From: Leisingera sp. ANG59
GTDB lineage: Bacteria > Pseudomonadota > Alphaproteobacteria > Rhodobacterales > Rhodobacteraceae
Direction: 5' to 3'
Length of the DNA stretch: 64,000 nucleotides
NCBI RefSeq assembly: GCF_013317235.1
Contig: NZ_WLCM01000001.1
Span: 138,850-202,849, forward strand
Shown here: one piece after another, positions 15,600 through 24,200 of the stretch
How positions within the stretch are numbered: the stretch's first letter is position 1
Layout: each line of letters starts with the position of its first letter
The notes under the pieces: model-generated
Seen by the model: the letters and a program-made list of their open reading frames with translations, nothing else
Told to the model about the DNA's origin: nothing
Databases searched by the model: none
Program-made: the position numbers and the translations under genes

Positions 15600-16511
15600 A
15601 TGGGCGAGGCACAAAAAGGCGTTCTTGCACTCTGTGCCTCCTGCACCGTCTGGGGGCTGTCGGGCATTTACTACAAGGCATTGTCGCATGTGCCGCCGGA
15701 GCAGGTTCTGTCGCACCGGGCGCTGTGGTCGTTTGTTTTTTTCGCCATTGTTCTGCTGTGTCAGGGCCGCATCGGCGCGCTTGGCGCAGCGCTCTCCACC
15801 CGCCGCAGTGCGCTGCTGCTGGCGTTCGCGTCGGCGATGATTTCCCTTAATTGGTTCATCTTCATTTCAGCCGTGCAGCTGGGCTATGCAACTGAGGCAA
15901 GCCTTGGCTATTACGTCTTTCCGCTGCTGAGCGTGCTGCTGGGACGGCTTGCCTTCGGCGAGCGTCTAGCACCAGCACAGGGTGTGGCGGTAGTCTTGGC
16001 GGGTCTCGCGGTAGCCGTGCTGTCCTTTGGTCTGGGGGCCGCCCCCTGGATTCCGCTGGCGCTGAGCTTCAGCTTCGCCCTTTACGGTGTTGTTAAGAAG
16101 CAATTGCCGCTGGGACCGGTGGTATCTGTGACCGCCGAGGTTGCGCTGCTGTTGCCGGTTGCGCTGACGATCATTTGGATGACCGGCGGCGCAGGTTTTC
16201 TGGGAGGCTTCCAGGATGCGCTGATGCTAATGTTCTCCGGCATCTTGACCGGGCTGCCGCTGATCCTGTTCGCCTATGCCGCCCGCCGGGTGAGGCTGGG
16301 AACCGTCGGGGTGCTGCAATACCTGAACCCGACGCTGCAGTTCCTGGTGGCGGTGCTGGTTTTTGCAGAGCCCTTTACCCCCTGGCACGGCACTGCCTTT
16401 TCGCTGATCTGGAGCGCGGTTGCGGTGTTCTCCTTCTCGGCGCTGCGTCAGGAGCGGGCGTCGCGCAGGGCGGCGATGGCAGCCACCGGGGTGTCTGCCC
16501 AGATCAGGTAG
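15600..16511 (+). CDS. rarD: RarD-type EamA family permease
   Basis: 303-aa membrane protein of the drug/metabolite transporter superfamily, RarD branch. It has ten predicted helices in two EamA repeats. Typical RarD features include the N-terminal GIYYKALSHVPPEQVLSHRALWS, then LNWFIFISAVQLGYATEASLGYY (about residues 80-103) and GVLQYLNPTLQFLVAVLVFAEPF (about 237). AGGAG lies 6 nt before the ATG. Substrate is unknown. The last 64 bp overlap the 3' end of the opposing LOG-family gene. Confidence 0.9.
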   Translation: MGEAQKGVLALCASCTVWGLSGIYYKALSHVPPEQVLSHRALWSFVFFAIVLLCQGRIGALGAALSTRRSALLLAFASAMISLNWFIFISAVQLGYATEASLGYYVFPLLSVLLGRLAFGERLAPAQGVAVVLAGLAVAVLSFGLGAAPWIPLALSFSFALYGVVKKQLPLGPVVSVTAEVALLLPVALTIIWMTGGAGFLGGFQDALMLMFSGILTGLPLILFAYAARRVRLGTVGVLQYLNPTLQFLVAVLVFAEPFTPWHGTAFSLIWSAVAVFSFSALRQERASRRAAMAATGVSAQIR

Positions 16512-16999
16512 TCCGACGTCTCCCGGCCGGCAAAGCCCTGGCTGACCACATGTCCCAGCAGGTCGCGCAGCTTGTCCCAGTAGCCTTCGGTATTCAGGAT
16601 CACGATCGGCTTGGAATGCAGTCCCAGCTGGCGCCAGGTGAGGGCCTCGAACAGCTCATCCAGAGAGCCGGCTCCGCCAGGCAGCACAACGACCGCATCG
16701 GCGTTCCACAGCATCACCTTCTTGCGCTCATGCATGGTCTCGGTCACCACATAGGTGGTGAGGTCGGATTTCCCCACTTCACGCCGCTCCAGGTGGCTGG
16801 GGATCACTCCGAAGGTCTCCCCGCCGGCCTGCTGCGCCGCGCGGGCGACCTCGCCCATCAGCCCGACATCACCGGCGCCATAGACCAGCCGCATGCCGTT
16901 CTCGGCCAGCGCAGCACCGAGTGCGCGGGCGGCTTCGGCGTAGGCGGGCAAGGCTCCGGCGCGGGATCCGCAGTAGACACAGACGGATTTGATGCTCAT
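16448..16999 (-). CDS. LOG family protein (cytokinin riboside 5'-monophosphate phosphoribohydrolase type)
   Basis: 183-aa Rossmann-like protein. In bacteria and plants LOG proteins hydrolyse cytokinin nucleotides or AMP to the base and ribose 5-phosphate; in non-plant-associated bacteria the role is usually nucleotide salvage. Motifs are VCVYCGSRAG (about residues 6-15), YGAGDVGLMG (about 40), MHERKKVM (about 88) and PGGAGSLDELFEALTWRQLG (about 105). The last is a PGGxGTxEE motif with Thr to Ser and Glu to Asp changes. It reads toward rarD and overlaps its end. Confidence 0.88.
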   Translation of the reverse strand: MSIKSVCVYCGSRAGALPAYAEAARALGAALAENGMRLVYGAGDVGLMGEVARAAQQAGGETFGVIPSHLERREVGKSDLTTYVVTETMHERKKVMLWNADAVVVLPGGAGSLDELFEALTWRQLGLHSKPIVILNTEGYWDKLRDLLGHVVSQGFAGRETSDYLIWADTPVAAIAALRDARS

Positions 17000-17045
17000 C
17001 GGCCAGCCTTTCCGTGGAATTTCAAGGTGAAAACCAATTGGTGTT

Positions 17046-17074
17046 TTGACCCGTGATAGCGGGGTTGCTAGATT
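17046..17074 (+). promoter_or_regulatory. Candidate sigma-70 promoter of the LysM-protein gene
   Basis: TTGACC (17046-17051), 17-bp spacer, TAGATT (17069-17074), about 50 bp before the ATG. A 10-bp palindrome ACCAATTGGT at 17033-17042 sits immediately upstream of the -35, in the region shared with the divergent LOG gene, and could be an operator. Confidence 0.55.
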
Positions 17075-17123
17075 CCCTCAACTAAGCGGAAGGTCACATT
17101 CCGCAATTGCCGAAGGGAAAGAC

Positions 17124-18797
17124 ATGGCGGATGCATCTGGAAGCGGGGGTCTTGGGGCCCTCACACTTGGCGGTATTGCCGGCGTGGCCGTGGTTGTGGG
17201 CGGCGTTGTGCTGTACCAGCTGGGCATGTTTGGCACTGTCGCGCCCGAAGGCGCGGTGGTGAGCGAACAGACGGCCGGACTGGCCGCAAACAGCAACGGT
17301 GCGTTTTCCGGTGACGGTGCGGAATCCGGCCAGCCGTTGCAGAACCGCGCCGTGCAGGAAGCCGCGGGCAATCAGGTAGAAGCTGTTGAGGCGGTAGAGC
17401 AGCCGGAGACTGGCGCGTCAGGAGAGGCAAGCGGGCAGGAACGTCAGGTTCAGGATCAGGGTGAAACCGTAACTGACCTGCCTGAAACGGAAGCTGCAGT
17501 TGAAGAAAGCACGATACCAGAACCTGACTCAGCCGGAAACGAAGAGAACACTTCAGATCAAGGCACCGAGCTTGCAGCCTTGGCGGAGCCTTCGGTTGCT
17601 GCGCCAAAGGGTCAGCCGGAACCTGAAACCCAAACCAGAAAAGACGATGTTTTTGTCCTTCAGGCGCCGGAGCTGGATCTGGTGCGGGTGGACAGCGAAG
17701 GTGCTGCGGTGATTGCCGGGCGGGCCCAAGAAGGTGTGCGGGTCTCGGTTCTGCTGGACGGTGAAGTGCTGGAACAGCTGGAGGTGCCCGCCGGCGGCGA
17801 GTTCGTCTCGCTTGCGACAATTGCGCCCAGCTCGGTTGCAAGGGTCGTGTCGCTGCGTGCTGAACATGAGGGGGAGCAAGCCGCCTCTGGCGCGACCTTC
17901 ATCCTGGCGCCGGTCAGCCCGGTCGCTGCCGTTTCCGCAGAGACGCCGGAGGACGCGGGTGAAGAACAAGTCGCTGCGCTGGAGCAGGATGGTCCAGCAG
18001 AGGAGCCGGCAGCAGCGGGGCAGGAAGCTGAACAGGCCGGTGGAACTGACACTGCACAAGGGCCGGAATCAGCTGCGCAGGCGGACACCACCTTCGACGC
18101 GGCTAATGAGGCACCAGCGACCGAAGAAGCAATGGTTGGCGAAGGGGTCGGCCAGGGGGCGGCTGCGACTGCAGCAGCCGAGCCCGCGGAGGAGAATCAG
18201 GAGGCCGCAGCAGAGCCGGAGGCCTCTCAGACCCAGGGGCAGACCGTTGCGGTGCTGCGCGCGGATCAGGACGGGGTCGAGGTTGTGCAGCCTGCTGTTC
18301 CTGCCGATCCTGAACTGAGCAAGGAAGTTGCTCTTGACGCGATCAGCTACAATGGGACTGGCGGGGTTGAGCTGTCGGGCCGGGCGCGCCCGAATGCCCG
18401 CGTGCGGGTCTATGTGGACAATCAGCCGGTTGCGGAAGTGGATGCTGCAGAGAACGGTCAGTGGAACGGGCGGCTGGAAGATGTGGCGCCCGGTGTATAC
18501 ACCCTGCGCCTGGATGAGATAGAAGCCGCCACCGGCAAGGTTGTGAGCCGCCTTGAAACCCCGTTCAAGCGCGAAGCGCCGGAGGTGCTGCCGCAGCCTG
18601 AGCGAGAGGCGGATCCAGAGCAGCCTGTGCCGCTGGTCAGGGCGGTGACGGTGCAGAAGGGCGATACGCTCTGGGCCATCTCGCAGGAAAAATACGGCAG
18701 CGGGTTCCTGTATGTGCGGGTGTTCGAAGCCAACCGTGGCGCGATCCGCGATCCGGACCTGATCTATCCAGGACAGGTCTTTACGATCCCCGAATAA
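17124..18797 (+). CDS. Membrane-anchored Ig-like/LysM peptidoglycan-binding protein
   Basis: 557-aa protein with one N-terminal TM (about residues 15-36, IAGVAVVVGGVVLYQLGMFG) and otherwise periplasmic. Two related beta-sandwich-like segments are visible, at about 172-260 (EGAAVIAGRAQEGVRVSVLLDG) and about 402-480 (GGVELSGRARPNARVRVYVD). They are separated by long Glu/Ala/Gln-rich linkers of low complexity. A C-terminal LysM domain (about 504-556, TVQKGDTLWAISQEKYGSG, ending PGQVFTIPE) should bind peptidoglycan. The start at 17124 is preferred over 17046 for its GAAGGG site. Likely a cell-envelope linker; exact role unknown. Confidence 0.85.
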   Translation: MADASGSGGLGALTLGGIAGVAVVVGGVVLYQLGMFGTVAPEGAVVSEQTAGLAANSNGAFSGDGAESGQPLQNRAVQEAAGNQVEAVEAVEQPETGASGEASGQERQVQDQGETVTDLPETEAAVEESTIPEPDSAGNEENTSDQGTELAALAEPSVAAPKGQPEPETQTRKDDVFVLQAPELDLVRVDSEGAAVIAGRAQEGVRVSVLLDGEVLEQLEVPAGGEFVSLATIAPSSVARVVSLRAEHEGEQAASGATFILAPVSPVAAVSAETPEDAGEEQVAALEQDGPAEEPAAAGQEAEQAGGTDTAQGPESAAQADTTFDAANEAPATEEAMVGEGVGQGAAATAAAEPAEENQEAAAEPEASQTQGQTVAVLRADQDGVEVVQPAVPADPELSKEVALDAISYNGTGGVELSGRARPNARVRVYVDNQPVAEVDAAENGQWNGRLEDVAPGVYTLRLDEIEAATGKVVSRLETPFKREAPEVLPQPEREADPEQPVPLVRAVTVQKGDTLWAISQEKYGSGFLYVRVFEANRGAIRDPDLIYPGQVFTIPE

Positions 18798-18804
18798 TCC
18801 ACGG

Positions 18805-18832
18805 AAAACGCGCCCTTGAGGCGCGTTTTTTC
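18805..18832 (+). terminator. Intrinsic terminator after the LysM-protein gene
   Basis: AAAACGCGCC (18805-18814) pairs with GGCGCGTTTT (18820-18829), and the T-run extends to 18831. Confidence 0.9.
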
Positions 18833-18894
18833 TGCGCGCCCCTCGCAAAACCGTGAACAGGTGAATATCTGGAGGTGTCTAGCCAGGAACAGCC

Positions 18895-20724
18895 ATGACC
18901 CAGACAGACCAGGCCGCCGCGCCGCGCCAAGCCGACATCGCCCAGGACGAACGCCGTTCCGGCCTGCGCACACTGCGCAAAGTCGGGCCGTATCTCTGGC
19001 CCGAGGGCAACCGCGCGGTGAAGGTCCGGGTGGTGCTGGCCCTGGCAGTGCTGGTTCTGGCCAAGCTGATCGCGGTCTATACGCCGATGCTCTACAAGGG
19101 CGCGGTGGACAGCCTGGCGGGCGAGGGCGTGCCGCCGCTGGCGCTGGGGGCGGTTGGCCTGACGGTGGCCTATGGCGTGTCGCGGATCCTGACCACCGGG
19201 TTTCAGCAGCTGCGCGATGCGGTCTTTGCCCCCGTGGGACAGCGCGCCCTGCGGCGCCTGGCGCTGGAGACCTTTACCCATATTCACCGCCTGTCGATGC
19301 GCTATCACATCACCCGCAAGACCGGGGGCCTCAGCCGGATCATCGAGCGCGGGGTGAAGGGCGTCGAGTTCCTCTTGCGCTTCATGCTGTTTTCCATCGG
19401 CCCGCTGATCCTGGAGCTGACCCTGGTCGCGGTGATCCTGACGGTGCTGTTTGACGCCTGGTATCTGGTCGTGGTGGCGGTCACAATCGGGCTTTATGTC
19501 TGGTTCACCTTTGCGGTCACCGAATGGCGGGTGAAGCTGCGCCGGGAGATGAATCAGCAGGACACCGACGCCAACCAGAAGGCCATCGACAGCCTGCTGA
19601 ACTTCGAGACCGTCAAGTATTTCGTCGCCGAGGAACGGGAGGCCGAGCGCTATGACAGCGCGATGCGCGGCTATGCGCGGGCAGCGCTCAAGACCGCCTA
19701 TTCGCTGGCAGCGCTGAATTTCGGCCAAAGCGTGATCATCACTGCGGGCCTCATCGGGGTGATGGTGATGGCGGCCATCGGGGTGGAGCAGGGCAGGCTG
19801 ACCGTTGGCGATTTTGTCATGGTCAACGCCTACATGATCCAGATCACCGTGCCGCTGAACTTCCTCGGCACTGTCTACCGCGAAATCCGCCAGAGCCTGG
19901 TGGACATGGGCGAGATGTTCGATCTGCTGGAGCAGCCCGCCGATGTCAGCGACCGTCACGGCGCCGGGGAGCTGAAGGTCAATGGCGGGCGCATCACGCT
20001 GGAGAACGTGCGGTTTTCCTATGATGCCGGGCGGGAGATTCTGAAGGGGATTTCGCTTCAGGCGGAGCCGGGGCAGACGGTGGCGATTGTCGGCTCCACC
20101 GGGTCCGGCAAGTCGACCATCGGGCGGCTGCTGTTCCGGTTCTATGACGTGACCGGCGGGGCGCTGAAGATCGACGGGCAGGACGTGCGGGACGTGACCC
20201 AGAAGAGCCTGCACCAGGCGATCGGGGTGGTGCCGCAGGACACGGTGCTGTTCAACGACACCATCCGCTACAACATCGCCTATGGCCGTGACGGGGCCAC
20301 CCAGGAGGAGGTCGAGCAGGCGGCGCGCGATGCGCAGATCCACGACTTCATCGTCGCGCTGCCGGAAGGCTACGACACCCAGGTGGGCGAGCGCGGGCTG
20401 AAGCTGTCGGGCGGCGAGAAGCAGCGTGTGGGGATTGCCCGGACGCTGTTGAAGAACCCGCCGGTGCTGCTGCTGGACGAGGCGACCTCGGCGCTGGACA
20501 CCGATACCGAGCAGGAGATCAAGGAGGCGCTGGCGCGGGCCGGACAGGGGCGCACGGTGCTGACGATTGCGCACCGCCTGTCGACCATCGCCGAGGCCGA
20601 CAGGATCGTGGTGCTGGAGCAGGGCGAGATCGCCGAGACCGGCACTCATGAAGAGCTTCTGGCCCGTGAAGGCCGTTATGCCCGGCTGTGGCAGCGCCAG
20701 CAGGCGGATCAGGATGCGGCTTGA
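18895..20724 (+). CDS. Atm1/HMT1-type ABC transporter (permease-ATPase half transporter)
   Basis: 609-aa half transporter. The membrane domain spans about residues 40-330 and a nucleotide-binding domain follows with Walker A GSTGSGKSTI (about 400), signature LSGGEKQR (about 503), Walker B VLLLDEATSALD (about 523) and the H-loop TIAHRLST. The membrane region contains ETVKYFVAEEREAERYD, typical of the mitochondrial ABCB7/Atm1 family. Bacterial members export glutathione conjugates or glutathione-complexed metals. The product is therefore likely an inner-membrane thiol or heavy-metal detoxification exporter. No regulator is adjacent. Confidence 0.9.
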   Translation: MTQTDQAAAPRQADIAQDERRSGLRTLRKVGPYLWPEGNRAVKVRVVLALAVLVLAKLIAVYTPMLYKGAVDSLAGEGVPPLALGAVGLTVAYGVSRILTTGFQQLRDAVFAPVGQRALRRLALETFTHIHRLSMRYHITRKTGGLSRIIERGVKGVEFLLRFMLFSIGPLILELTLVAVILTVLFDAWYLVVVAVTIGLYVWFTFAVTEWRVKLRREMNQQDTDANQKAIDSLLNFETVKYFVAEEREAERYDSAMRGYARAALKTAYSLAALNFGQSVIITAGLIGVMVMAAIGVEQGRLTVGDFVMVNAYMIQITVPLNFLGTVYREIRQSLVDMGEMFDLLEQPADVSDRHGAGELKVNGGRITLENVRFSYDAGREILKGISLQAEPGQTVAIVGSTGSGKSTIGRLLFRFYDVTGGALKIDGQDVRDVTQKSLHQAIGVVPQDTVLFNDTIRYNIAYGRDGATQEEVEQAARDAQIHDFIVALPEGYDTQVGERGLKLSGGEKQRVGIARTLLKNPPVLLLDEATSALDTDTEQEIKEALARAGQGRTVLTIAHRLSTIAEADRIVVLEQGEIAETGTHEELLAREGRYARLWQRQQADQDAA

Positions 20725-20859
20725 GAACCTGCAAAGCGTTACTTCGGGGAAGCCATCTTTGGCTTTCCCCATTGACCGCTTGTCGTCCGTGCCTAATGTG
20801 CGCCCATTCAGGGAACCAGAGGCATCAGCGCTTGCCAGCCCGCAAACAAGGACATGTTT

Positions 20860-21186
20860 ATGAAGACCCTTCTGACCGCAGCCTCCGCGGCTGCCCTGCT
20901 TGCCTTTCAGGCGCCCGCCTATGCCGAAGACCTCGAGTTCCTGCTGGTGAATGACAGCAGTGCCGATCTGGTTGAGTTCAACGTCTCGCCCGCATCTTCG
21001 GACAACTGGGAAGGCAACCTGATGGAAGGTGGCTATCTGGCACCGGGTTATGAGATTGGCGTCCTGATTGCCGATGGTGCAACCACCTGCGTCTACGACA
21101 TCCGCGGCAGCTTTGCCGATGGGTCCGAGGCTGAGGATTATGGCCTCGATCTGTGTGATCTGGGCGAGTACACCTTCACTGACTGA
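20860..21186 (+). CDS. Small exported acidic protein, unknown function
   Basis: 108-aa product from the ATG at 20860; AAGGA at 20848-20852 is 7 nt from it but only 1 nt from the ATG at 20854. A signal peptide (MKTLLTAASAAALLAFQAP, cleavage after AYA) precedes a short acidic domain: EFLLVNDSSADLVEFNVSPASSDNWEGNLM, CVYDIRGSFADGS, DLCDLGEYTF. Two Cys residues could form a disulfide. Similar small periplasmic proteins are common in alphaproteobacteria, but I know of no function. It is bounded by a terminator. Confidence 0.75.
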   Translation: MKTLLTAASAAALLAFQAPAYAEDLEFLLVNDSSADLVEFNVSPASSDNWEGNLMEGGYLAPGYEIGVLIADGATTCVYDIRGSFADGSEAEDYGLDLCDLGEYTFTD

Positions 21187-21223
21187 TTTTGCCTCCCGCC
21201 GGGACGCCAGGCCCGCTGCAATG

Positions 21224-21249
21224 AAAAGCCCCGCCGGAGCGGGGCTTTT
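21224..21249. terminator. Bidirectional intrinsic terminator
   Basis: AAAAGCCCCG (21224-21233) pairs with CGGGGCTTTT (21240-21249), and T continues to 21251. The A-run on the left end serves the minus-strand RND gene ending at 21262, so the hairpin can stop transcription from both sides. Confidence 0.9.
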
Positions 21250-21261
21250 TTGTTTGCCTGG

Positions 21262-24200
21262 TTATTCTGCGGCGCGCAGGCGGCCGCGCGGGGCGGGCGG
21301 CTGCGGCTCGTCCTCTTCAGGGTCAGCTTCCCCTTCGCTTGTCTCAGGAGCAGTATCCTCGACCCACTGGATTTCCGTGCTGGGCAGCTGGCGTGCCTTT
21401 TTGAACAGCTTGGAGTCCTGCGCGATGCGGCTGGAGCGTCCGCGGGTGATCCGCGACAGCATCCGGCCCAAGGCGCGCATGTAGGTGGAGAACCACACCC
21501 GGATCGACAAGAGCGAGGGCGTGACCACCAATGTCAGCACAGTGGCGATACCCAGGCCAAAGACCACGGCGGTAGCCAGCTGCTTCCACCACAGCGCGGT
21601 GGGGCTGTCGATGGAGTAGCCGCCGTTGATGAAGTCCAGGCTGACGCCGAACATCATCGGCGTCAGGCCCGCCATCGTGGTGATGGTGGTCAGCAGAACC
21701 GGGCGGATACGCGCCTCGGCGGTGCGGATGATCGCCTCGATCCGCGGCATCTGCTGGCTGAACTCCTGATAGGTGTCTATCAGCACGATGTTGTTGTTCA
21801 CCACGATGCCTGCCAGCGCGACGATGCCGGTGCCGGTCATGATGATGGAGAACGGCTGCTGCATCACCATCATGCCGATCAGCACGCCGGTGGTGGACAG
21901 CACCACCGCCAGCAGCACCAGCACCGAGTTGTAGAAGCTGTTGAACTGGGCCAGCAGGATCACGAACATCAGCGCCAGCGCGCCCGCAAAGGCCTTGGAC
22001 AGGAAGGCGCCGGATTCCTCCTGCTCCTCCTGGTCACCGGTCCACTCCCAGCCGATGCTGCGCGGCAGCGGGTCGGTCTCCAGCCATTCGGTCAGGACGG
22101 CGATCCGCTCATTTGCGTTCATCGGGCTGATCTTGGCACCGTCTTCCAGCGCGGTTTCCACTGCTTCAAAGCTGTCGGCACCAGTCAGTTGCACCAGTTG
22201 CATTGTCTTGCCATTTGGCGCGGTCAGGGATTGGCCGGTAGCGGTGGTTCCTTCCGGAACCTCCTTCAAAACCGCCAGGCGGGTCATTTCACCACTGTCG
22301 GCATCCTCGATCACAACCTTGTTGAGGCCCGGCTCCACGTCGGCTTTCACGTCATAGAAACGCTCCTGGCCGATACGGTTGATTTGCGCCAGTTTCGGCA
22401 CCGGCTGGCGGGTCACGAAGTTGGACAGCGGAACCAGGCCGTCCGAGGTGCGGACCTTGAGGTTGTCGAGCGTTGACAGCACCCGGTCCTGTTCCGGCAG
22501 CCGGACGCGGATCTCGATCTCCTCGTCGGAGCTGTCGACCCGCATGGTGTCCAATAGGATGCCGCGGGTAACCAGCTGCACCATTGCGCCTACTGTTGCC
22601 ACATCGGCGCCGTATCGGCCGGCCTTCTCGACATCCACGTTGATCTGCCAGTCGATGCCGGGCAGGGGCAGGCTGTCCTCGATCAGGATCAGGCCGGGGG
22701 TATTCTCGAAGTGCTCCCGAGCAGCCAGGGTTGCTGTGGTCAGGTCTTCCCAGCCGTCGCCGCGCAGGCGCAGATGCACCGGTTTGCCGGAGGCAGGGCC
22801 TTGTGCCAGGGCGCGGACCTCGACCTCGAACCCCGGCAACTCGCCAAGCACAGCATTCAACTCATCGATCACGGTGTTGCCGTCGTATTCCTCGGCGATC
22901 ACTTTCTTCTCAAAGCCGAGGTACTTGCTCAGCAGTCCGCCGAACCAGCCGTCCAGCGGCTCGCTCTCGGTCGGGCGCTCCTCCCACGGGATGATCTCGA
23001 ACTGGACCTGGCCTATGGTGTCCGGTGGCAGCTGCGCGCCGGAACTGTCGGTGTTGAGGCCGCCGTCACCGGCAAAGGAAAACACATTAATCACCGCGTG
23101 GTGGTCAAGGATGACCTCCTCGGCCGCGCGCACCATTTCGTCCTTTTCATGCAGGGAGATGTTGCCGCGGGCGCGGACATAGGCGGTGGCCTGTTCCGGT
23201 TCCGAATCGACGAAGAATTCAACTCCGTAGTTGTTCTCACTGAACGTTGAGAACACGGTCATGATGGCAAAGCCCACGGCAGCGATGGTCACAATCGGCA
23301 TCACCGGGTTGCCGGCGATGAACTTGATCACGTAGCCGAACGGGGTGTGGTGGTAGCCGGGGGCGACCTCCTTCTCCTCGCGCTCCACTTTGACCGAGCT
23401 GAGGGTGATCGAGGCGGCAAAGGACGAAAGCGTGAACACCAGCCCGCCGAACAGTACACCGGCCATCGGGCCAGTGCCCTCACCCAGCAGGTAGGAGGGG
23501 TTCAGCATCTGCATGGCGCCCGCAAACATGCCCCACATGGAGACCGGCACCAGCAGCGCGCGCAGCCACCAGGGCGCGATCATGCGCAGTGCGCGCGAGG
23601 CGCCCTCGAAAGTGCGGCTGATGCGGCCGGTGACGCCGCCCATGACGGGCAGGTAGATCAGCGCCACCACCAGCGAGGCGGACAGCACGAAGATGAGGGT
23701 CACGGGCAGCATGCCCATGAACTCACCCGGCACACCGGGCCAGAACAGCATCGGCAGGAAGGCGCAGAGAGTGGTCGCTGTGGAAGAAACGATCGGCCAG
23801 AACATCCGCTGCGCGGCCTCGACATAGGCGTGCATCGGGCCGGTGCCTTCCTTGATCCGCTTGTCGGCGTATTCCACCACCACGATGGCACCATCGACCA
23901 GCATCCCCACGGCGAGGATCAGGCCGAACATCACGATGTTGGAAATCGAGATGCCCATCAGTGCCAGCAGTGCGAAGCACAGAAGGAAAGAGGTCGGGAT
24001 TGCAAAACCCACCAGCAGCGCGGCGCGGCTGCCAAGCGCCGACAGCACAACGATCATCACCAGCGCGATAGCAGTCAGCACCGAGCCTTCCAGCTGGCTG
24101 ACCATCGAGCCGACCACCCGGCTCTGGTCGTTGGAGGTGCCGACCTCAACCGCGGTCTGCAGTTCCGGCGGCCACTTGGACTTGGATTCTTCCAGGGTCT

